Below are positions 59,129 to 64,000 of a stretch of 64,000 bases of DNA, in pieces. A model generated the notes under the pieces. It saw nothing but the letters and a program-made list of their open reading frames with translations. It ran no database searches and was not told the origin of the DNA. Made by a program: the position numbers and the translations under genes. Positions within the stretch are counted from its first letter, which is position 1, and the number at the start of each line of letters is the position of its first letter. Origin of the DNA: VRUE01 sp035712345 (GTDB lineage: Bacteria > Actinomycetota > Thermoleophilia > Solirubrobacterales > 70-9); NCBI GenBank assembly GCA_035712345.1, contig DASTAY010000026.1, positions 11,154 through 75,153 of the forward strand, read 5' to 3'.

Positions 59129-59737
59129 TCATCGCGGCTCGAGGCCGTCGCAGATCGTCGCGGTGACAAGAGTCTTCGCCTGCTCGAAATCGGAGTCCGA
59201 GGCGGGGATCAGTTCGAAGATCCAGCCGGAGAGCAGCTGCTCGATCGCGCCGTAGAAGGACATCGAGGCGAATTCGGCGTCGATGTCGCGGCGGAAGGCG
59301 CCCGAGGCCTGTCCGTCGGCGACGATCTTGGCGATCGAGTCATAGGCGCGGCTGATCTCAGGCAGATGCGTGCGGCCGAAGGAGTTGGCGGCGCGCGTGA
59401 CCTCGACGATGATCACCTTCATCAGCTCGGGGTTGTGGCGATAGGACTCGACGATGAACCCGGCCACCGTTTCCAGCTTGGCCCGCGGGCTGGCCTCGCT
59501 GCTGTCGGCCTCCTCGACCGCGGTCAAGAGCAGCGACCAGCGCTCGCTGAAGAGCTCGTTGAGAACCTCCTCCTTGGACTTGAAGTAGTGGTACACGAGG
59601 CCGTAGGCGACCCCGGCCTCGTCGGCGATGTCGGCGACACGGGTCGCGTGGAAGCCCTGGCGGGCGAAGACCCGGATCGCCGCGTCGAGGATCTGGCGGC
59701 GCTTGTCGACGGCGGGGGCCTTCGGGTTGGCGGCCAT
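59129..59737 (-). CDS. TetR/AcrR-family transcriptional regulator
   Basis: 202 residues from ATG 59737, whose ATG overlaps the nitrilase stop (ATGA). The N-terminal HTH is canonical: 'ILDAAIRVFARQGFHATRVA', 'DIADEAGVAYGLVYHYFKSK', 'EEVLNELFSERW'. The C-terminal ligand domain ('FIVESYRHNPELMKVIIVEV', 'MSFYGAIEQLLSGWIFELIP') resembles FadR/YsiA-type regulators of acyl-CoA metabolism. It is co-transcribed with the nitrilase; a palindromic operator candidate lies upstream of the operon (60595-60608), consistent with autoregulation. Confidence 0.92.
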   Translation of the reverse strand: MAANPKAPAVDKRRQILDAAIRVFARQGFHATRVADIADEAGVAYGLVYHYFKSKEEVLNELFSERWSLLLTAVEEADSSEASPRAKLETVAGFIVESYRHNPELMKVIIVEVTRAANSFGRTHLPEISRAYDSIAKIVADGQASGAFRRDIDAEFASMSFYGAIEQLLSGWIFELIPASDSDFEQAKTLVTATICDGLEPR

Positions 59738-60573
59738 CAGGCGTGCGCCTCCTGCAGGTGCGGCCAGGCGTATGCCCGGGGCCGCCGGTTGGCGAGCGCC
59801 GGGAGCTGCTCGCGAACGCGCTCCTGCGCGACGAGGTCGAGCTCGGCCGCGACGAAGCACTCCTCGTCGGGCGCCATCGCCAGCACGACGCCCCACGGAT
59901 CGACGATCGCCGAGCGGCCGTAGGAGTGGTATTGCGGAGGCGCCTCGCCGACCTGGTTGGGGGCGAGGACGAAGGTCTGGTTCTCGATCGCGCGGGCGCG
60001 CAACAGCACCTCCCAGTGATCGCGTCCGGTGGCCGCGGTGAAGGCCGAGGGAACGGCGAGGACCCGGGCGCCGCGGACGGCGAGGATCCGGTACAGCTCG
60101 GGGAAGCGCAGGTCGTAGCAGACGGTCATGCCCAGCTCGACGCCATCGACGGCGACCGAGACGACCTCCTCTCCGGCCTGCTCGTACTCGGACTCGCGGT
60201 AGACGACCCCCCCGGCTTCGACGTCGAACAGGTGGATCTTGCGGTAGACGGCGAGATCGTCTCCGTCAGGACCGATCAGGACGGAGGTGTTGAAGGCCTT
60301 CTCCCCCGCGCCGCCGTCACGCTCGGCGATGCTGCCCGCCAATAGGTGGACACCCAGCTCCCGTGCCCAGCTCCGGGCGGCGCCGAGGCTGGGGCCGTCG
60401 AGCGCCTCGGCCCCGGCGGCGATCTGCTCGCCCGAGGCGAGCAGGTTCCACTTCTCCGGCAGGGCGATGAGCTCGGCGCCGTCGGCCGCCGCCGAGCGCA
60501 CCAGGCGCTCGGCCGTGGCGAGGTTCCGCGCCTTGTCGCCGTTGGAGTTGAGCTGTACCGCAGCTACGCGCAC
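59737..60573 (-). CDS. Carbon-nitrogen hydrolase (nitrilase superfamily, omega-amidase/NIT type)
   Basis: 278 residues from GTG 60573. The catalytic triad is visible: Glu in 'ELIALPEKWNLLASGEQIAA', Lys in 'DDLAVYRKIHLFDVEAGG' and Cys in 'ELGMTVCYDLRFPELYRILA'. The motif order matches branch 10 (Nit1/Nit2-like) proteins, which deaminate omega-amides such as deaminated glutathione or alpha-ketoglutaramate. The N-terminus 'VRVAAVQLNSNGDKARNLAT' fixes the start. It lies in an operon with the TetR gene downstream and is divergent from the cyclase-AAA gene. Confidence 0.92.
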   Translation of the reverse strand: MRVAAVQLNSNGDKARNLATAERLVRSAAADGAELIALPEKWNLLASGEQIAAGAEALDGPSLGAARSWARELGVHLLAGSIAERDGGAGEKAFNTSVLIGPDGDDLAVYRKIHLFDVEAGGVVYRESEYEQAGEEVVSVAVDGVELGMTVCYDLRFPELYRILAVRGARVLAVPSAFTAATGRDHWEVLLRARAIENQTFVLAPNQVGEAPPQYHSYGRSAIVDPWGVVLAMAPDEECFVAAELDLVAQERVREQLPALANRRPRAYAWPHLQEAHA

Positions 60574-60594
60574 CGCGAGTCCTTTTCCACTGGC

Positions 60595-60608
60595 TGACTG
60601 ACCAGTCA
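60595..60608. promoter_or_regulatory. Candidate TetR operator
   Basis: TGACTG-AC-CAGTCA is a perfect 6-2-6 inverted repeat, 22 bp upstream of the nitrilase start and 54 bp upstream of the cyclase-AAA start. It sits in the shared divergent promoter region, the expected place for autoregulation by the TetR protein of the operon. Confidence 0.55.
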
Positions 60609-60661
60609 ATCGGTTTCGGTTGCGCCAGTATAGGCAGCCTCGGGCGTACGATTGGGTCCAC

Positions 60662-63600
60662 GTGACCAGTACGGATCGCATCGAGGCCGACGGCGAGCGC
60701 AAGCAGGTCACCGTGCTCTTTGCGGACGTGCAGGGCTCGATGGACCTCGCCGAGCAGCGCGACCCGGAGGAGTGGCGCGGGATCATGCAGCGCTTCTTCT
60801 CGATCCTCGCCGACGAGGTGCGCCGGCTCGAGGGCACCGTGGACAAATTCACCGGCGACGGGATCATGGCCGTCTTCGGCGCTCCTGTGGCCCACGAGGA
60901 CCACGCGCAGCGGGCCTGCTTCGCCGCCCTGCGGATGCTCGACGACATCGCCGCGTACTCGGCCGAGCTGCGCCGCAGGCACGGGCTCAACTTCTCCGCC
61001 CGGATCGGGATCAACTCGGGCGAGGTCGTGGCCGGCGCGATCGCGCCCGGCGGCGACGGCGAGTACACGGCGATCGGCCACACCGTCGGCCTCGCCCAGC
61101 GGATGGAGGCGCTGGCCGAGCCGGGCAAGGCCTACCTGACCGAGGCGACCGCCGAGCTCGCCCGCGGCTTCCTCGAGCTGGAGGACCTGGGCGAATTCGA
61201 GATCAAGGGCGCCAGCCGACCGGTCGGCGTCTACGAGCTCGCCGGGGTCGGCACGGCGCGCTCGCGGCTCGACCGCTCGCGCGAGCGCGGCTTCTCCCGC
61301 TTCGTCGGCCGCGACGAGGAGATGGCGGTGCTGGAGGCCGGGCTGAAGCGCGCACGCGAGGGCGAGGGTGCGGTAGTGGGCATCGTCGCCGAGCCCGGCG
61401 TCGGCAAGAGCCGTCTGTGCCACGAGTTCGTCGAGCGCGCGCGCGGCGAAGGGATCGAGGTCTTCGAGGCGCAGGCCCAGGCACACGGGCGCGAGATCCC
61501 CTTCATGCCGGTGCTGCAGATGCTGCGCGCCTACTTCGGGATCGCCGACCGCGACGCCGAGCGGCTGGTGCGCGAGAAGGTCGCCGGGCGGGCGCTGCTG
61601 CTCGACCCCGAGTTCGCCGAGGAGCTGCCGGTCCTCTTCGACTTCCTCGGCGTCCCCGATCCGGCCGGCCCCGCCCCGCAGCTCAGCGCCGAGGCGCGGC
61701 AGCGGGCCCTGAAGGGGGTCGTCTGCCATCTCGTCCGCGCTCCCAACCGGCGCGAGCCGGTCGTCTGCGTGATCGAGGACCTGCACTGGCTGGACGAGGG
61801 CAGCGCGGCGATGCTCGGCGAGCTCTTCGCCGCCACCGAGGGGACGCCGACGCTCGTCGTCGTCAACTTCCGGCCCGAATACGAGCGGCCCTGGACCGGG
61901 CCGCCCGATTACCACGAGATCGCGCTGGAGCCGCTCGGACCCGCCGACACCGCCGAGCTGCTGCACGACCTCGCCGGCGAAGACCCCTCGCTGGACGGGC
62001 TCACCGAGCTGATCCACGCGCGCACCGCGGGAAATCCCTTCTTCATCGAGGAGATCGTCCGCGAGCTAGCCGAGTCGGGCAGCCTCGAGGGCGAACGCGG
62101 CGCCTACAAGCTGGCCCGACCGGTCGAGGACAGCGGCGTCCCGCCCAGCGTGCAGACGGTGCTCGCCGCGCGCATCGACCGGCTCGGCCCGGAGGCGAAG
62201 CTGCTCCTGCAGGAGGCTTCGGTGGCCGGCAAGGAGGTGAGCGGGCGGGCGTTGGCGCTGATCTCCGGACGCGAGGGCGAGGAGTGCGAAGCGCTGCAGC
62301 GGGAGCTGATCGAGGCGGGCTTCCTCTACGAGGCCGAGGTCTACCCCGAGCGGGTGCTCGCCTTCCGCCATCCGTTGACGCGCGAGGTCGCTTACGCCTC
62401 GCAGCTCGGCGAGCAGCGGGCCGCCACTCATGCGGCGGTCGCGCGGGCGACGATCGAGCTCAACCCCGAGCGGGCCGACGAGCTGGCGGCACTGATCGCC
62501 AGTCATATGGAGGCCGGCGGGAAGACGCTGGAAGCGGCGCGCTGGTCGGCGCGGGCGGCCTACTGGGCGGGCAGCAGCCACCCCGGCGACGCGCTGCGCC
62601 TCTGGCGGCGGACGATGGAGCTGGCCGCCGAGCTGCCCGACGGCGAGGAGACCGCGGCGCTTGCCGTGGCCTCTCGGCTGCTTCAGCTTCAGTACGCCTG
62701 GCGGCTCGGGATGGATGCCGAGGAGGAAGCCCGCCTCGCCGCCGAGGCGGAGGAGATCGCCACGCGCGGCGGCGATCTGCACTCGCTGGCGATGCTGAAG
62801 ATGGCGACCGCGGCGCGTCCCGGGCTCGAGCGCCCTGTCGCGGAGTGGCTGGCGGCGGTCCGCGACGTCAACCGCCTGGCCGACGAATCGGGCGACCTGC
62901 CGCTGCGGATCGCGCTGCGGGCGGCCGGGTCCTACGCCTACCTCTGCGCAGGCGACTTCGACGGCTTCGAGGCCGAGCTGGACCGGGTGCTCGAGCTGGC
63001 GGGCGGCGAGCACGGCCTCGGCGCCGGCATCGTGATCGGCAGCCCGATCGCCTGGGCGACGATGATGAAGGGCCTGGTTACGCGAGAGCGCGGCCGCCTG
63101 GACGAGGCCGAGGAGCTGTTCAACCGGGGCCTTGCGATGGCGATCGAGGACGGCGACCCGGAGACCGCGAGCTGGACCCGCAGCAATCTCTCGCTGATGC
63201 TGGCGATGCGCGGAGACCCCGCCGGCGGCGTCGCCTTGGCGCGACGCAACTGCGAGCTGACCGAGCGGCTCGGCGACGTCTTCTCGCGCAGCCTGGCGCT
63301 CTCCAACCTCGCGGCCTGCCAGCTCGCGGCCGAGGAATACCTGGAGGCGCTCGAGTCGATCGAGGAGTCGGAGCGGATCTACCGCGAGACGATGCCGAGC
63401 GGCGGCGAGATGGAGGCCTGGCGCGCGGCGATCCGGGCCGAAACGCTGATCGGCCTCGGCCGGGCGCGCGAGGCGGCCGAGCTGGCGGCCTGGGCGAGCG
63501 GAGTCGCGCGCGAGCGCGGCCTCCGCTGGGCGTTGCCGCTGACGCTCTGCGTGCTCGGCCTGGCGCGTGCCGCGGCCGACTTGGACGGGGTCGACGAGGC

Positions 63601-63694
63601 GCTCGACGAAGCGGCCGAGGCCGCAAGGCAGACCGGCGCCGCCAAGAGCCTCGAGGCGATCGAGGAAGCGCGCAGCCTCGCCGCCGCTCGCTAG
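60662..63694 (+). CDS. Adenylate/guanylate cyclase domain fused to an AAA ATPase and TPR-like region
   Basis: 1010 residues from GTG 60662 (TTG 60620 would add 14). The class III cyclase domain (~5-190) has the metal Asp pair ('VTVLFADVQGSMDLAEQRDP' and 'KFTGDGIMAVFGAPVAHEDH') and 'RIGINSGEVVAGAI'. An AAA/STAND ATPase follows ('FVGRDEEMAVLEAGLKRARE', Walker A 'AEPGVGKSRLCHEF', Walker-B-like 'PVVCVIEDLHWLDEGSAAML'). The C-terminal ~450 residues are helical TPR-type repeats ('EAEELFNRGLAMAIEDGDPE', 'FSRSLALSNLAACQLAAEEY'). No DNA-binding domain is found. It probably links ligand or protein sensing to cyclic nucleotide output. Confidence 0.9.
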   Translation: MTSTDRIEADGERKQVTVLFADVQGSMDLAEQRDPEEWRGIMQRFFSILADEVRRLEGTVDKFTGDGIMAVFGAPVAHEDHAQRACFAALRMLDDIAAYSAELRRRHGLNFSARIGINSGEVVAGAIAPGGDGEYTAIGHTVGLAQRMEALAEPGKAYLTEATAELARGFLELEDLGEFEIKGASRPVGVYELAGVGTARSRLDRSRERGFSRFVGRDEEMAVLEAGLKRAREGEGAVVGIVAEPGVGKSRLCHEFVERARGEGIEVFEAQAQAHGREIPFMPVLQMLRAYFGIADRDAERLVREKVAGRALLLDPEFAEELPVLFDFLGVPDPAGPAPQLSAEARQRALKGVVCHLVRAPNRREPVVCVIEDLHWLDEGSAAMLGELFAATEGTPTLVVVNFRPEYERPWTGPPDYHEIALEPLGPADTAELLHDLAGEDPSLDGLTELIHARTAGNPFFIEEIVRELAESGSLEGERGAYKLARPVEDSGVPPSVQTVLAARIDRLGPEAKLLLQEASVAGKEVSGRALALISGREGEECEALQRELIEAGFLYEAEVYPERVLAFRHPLTREVAYASQLGEQRAATHAAVARATIELNPERADELAALIASHMEAGGKTLEAARWSARAAYWAGSSHPGDALRLWRRTMELAAELPDGEETAALAVASRLLQLQYAWRLGMDAEEEARLAAEAEEIATRGGDLHSLAMLKMATAARPGLERPVAEWLAAVRDVNRLADESGDLPLRIALRAAGSYAYLCAGDFDGFEAELDRVLELAGGEHGLGAGIVIGSPIAWATMMKGLVTRERGRLDEAEELFNRGLAMAIEDGDPETASWTRSNLSLMLAMRGDPAGGVALARRNCELTERLGDVFSRSLALSNLAACQLAAEEYLEALESIEESERIYRETMPSGGEMEAWRAAIRAETLIGLGRAREAAELAAWASGVARERGLRWALPLTLCVLGLARAAADLDGVDEALDEAAEAARQTGAAKSLEAIEEARSLAAAR

Positions 63695-64000
63695 ATGCCG
63701 ATGAGGCGGGCGATCAACCGGTCGAGCAGGCGATCGGGGAGGAAGCGGGCGGCGAGCAGCTGGCCGCGGGCATCGGAGCCGACCGGGTAACGCGTGCGCG
63801 GGCGGCGTGAGGTGAGCGCCCGCGCGATCGCCGCTGCCGCCTTCTCGGGCGGGATGCCGCGGCCGGCGGTGCGCCCGACCGCGGCGTGGAAGCGCTCGAG
63901 CGTCGCTCCGTAGAGAGCCTCCTGCGTCGCCGGGGCCCGCGCGGAGATCTCCTCGGCGGCGCGGCCCGCGCGATCCCAGATCGGCGTGTCGATCGAGCCC
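63691..64000 (-). CDS. C-terminal part of a short-chain dehydrogenase/reductase (N-terminus outside window)
   Basis: About 102 residues are visible before the stop at 63691. They contain 'GSIDTPIWDRAGRAAEEISA', the region after the SDR active-site Tyr, and 'GIPPEKAAAAIARALTSRRP', 'RTRYPVGSDARGQLLAARFL' and 'PDRLLDRLIARLIG', matching the C-terminal tail of classical SDRs with a 'RTRYPVG' segment. The Rossmann fold and catalytic residues are not in view, so the substrate is unknown. The stop codon overlaps that of the convergent cyclase-AAA gene. Confidence 0.8.
   Translation of the reverse strand, partial: GSIDTPIWDRAGRAAEEISARAPATQEALYGATLERFHAAVGRTAGRGIPPEKAAAAIARALTSRRPRTRYPVGSDARGQLLAARFLPDRLLDRLIARLIGI

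Noticed and set aside
60652..63810. 1052-codon frame overlapping the cyclase-AAA gene in another frame
   Set aside because: The Arg/Gly/Ala-rich translation has no motif, while the other frame has complete cyclase and Walker motifs.

Overview
The window is a GC-rich (about 70%) bacterial chromosome segment. Gene content and codon use point to an actinobacterium, most likely the Thermoleophilia/Solirubrobacterales group. This placement is inferred from GTG-rich starts, DhnA-type class I aldolase, the HemQ heme route, the DUF3618/holin/DUF4235-like cluster and an FprA-type reductase. It was not tested against a database.

Layout. (1) Positions 1-8526 are the right end of an integrated conjugative element: a partial exported protein, a lytic transglycosylase/M15 peptidase, a solitary cytosine-C5 methyltransferase, a VirD4-like coupling ATPase, a replication-relaxation protein, tiny ORFs and a large serine recombinase. 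The recombinase reading frame ends inside the initiator tRNA gene (8486-8559, minus), which marks the junction. (2) 8560-19017 is chromosomal: Ppx/GppA, an uncharacterised small ORF with its own signals, a TPP enzyme, tRNA-Leu, an ECF sigma fused to a zinc-finger and Pro/Ala tail, and a four-gene minus operon ending in an R2lox oxidase. Class I aldolase, a nuclease and two unknown genes follow. (3) 19018-28324 is a minus-strand block: unknown, membrane glycosyltransferase, FtsB/DivIC, enolase, parvulin foldase and Mfd. (4) 28401-43183: membrane protein and deacetylase; L25, Pth and enoyl-CoA hydratase; UbiB-like kinase; GlmU, Prs and GDPD; HdeD-like; tRNA-Gln; an AbiEi/DUF559 protein; MetH. 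(5) 43233-54166: TatD, RsmA, IspE, DedA-PAP2, PucR, a GT4-flippase fusion, an 11x11 hendecad protein, a polytopic membrane protein, HemQ and a PAS/zinc protein. (6) 54259-64000: an iron-sulfur/redox group (FprA-like, BolA, CGFS glutaredoxin, IscA-type carrier), DegV, envelope genes, TetR plus nitrilase, a cyclase-AAA-TPR regulator and the C-terminus of an SDR.

The most unusual signal is structural. At least two dispersed repeat families occur whose arms differ between copies but remain self-complementary (21237-21380 and 37472-37607; 23388-23520, 37631-37732 and 56839-56944). In addition, short palindromes sit in frame inside conserved genes (mfd, ispE, the thermonuclease, the glycosyltransferase, a membrane protein), where they add peptide segments. 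This resembles the in-frame palindromic elements known from Rickettsia and looks like an undescribed repeat system of this lineage.
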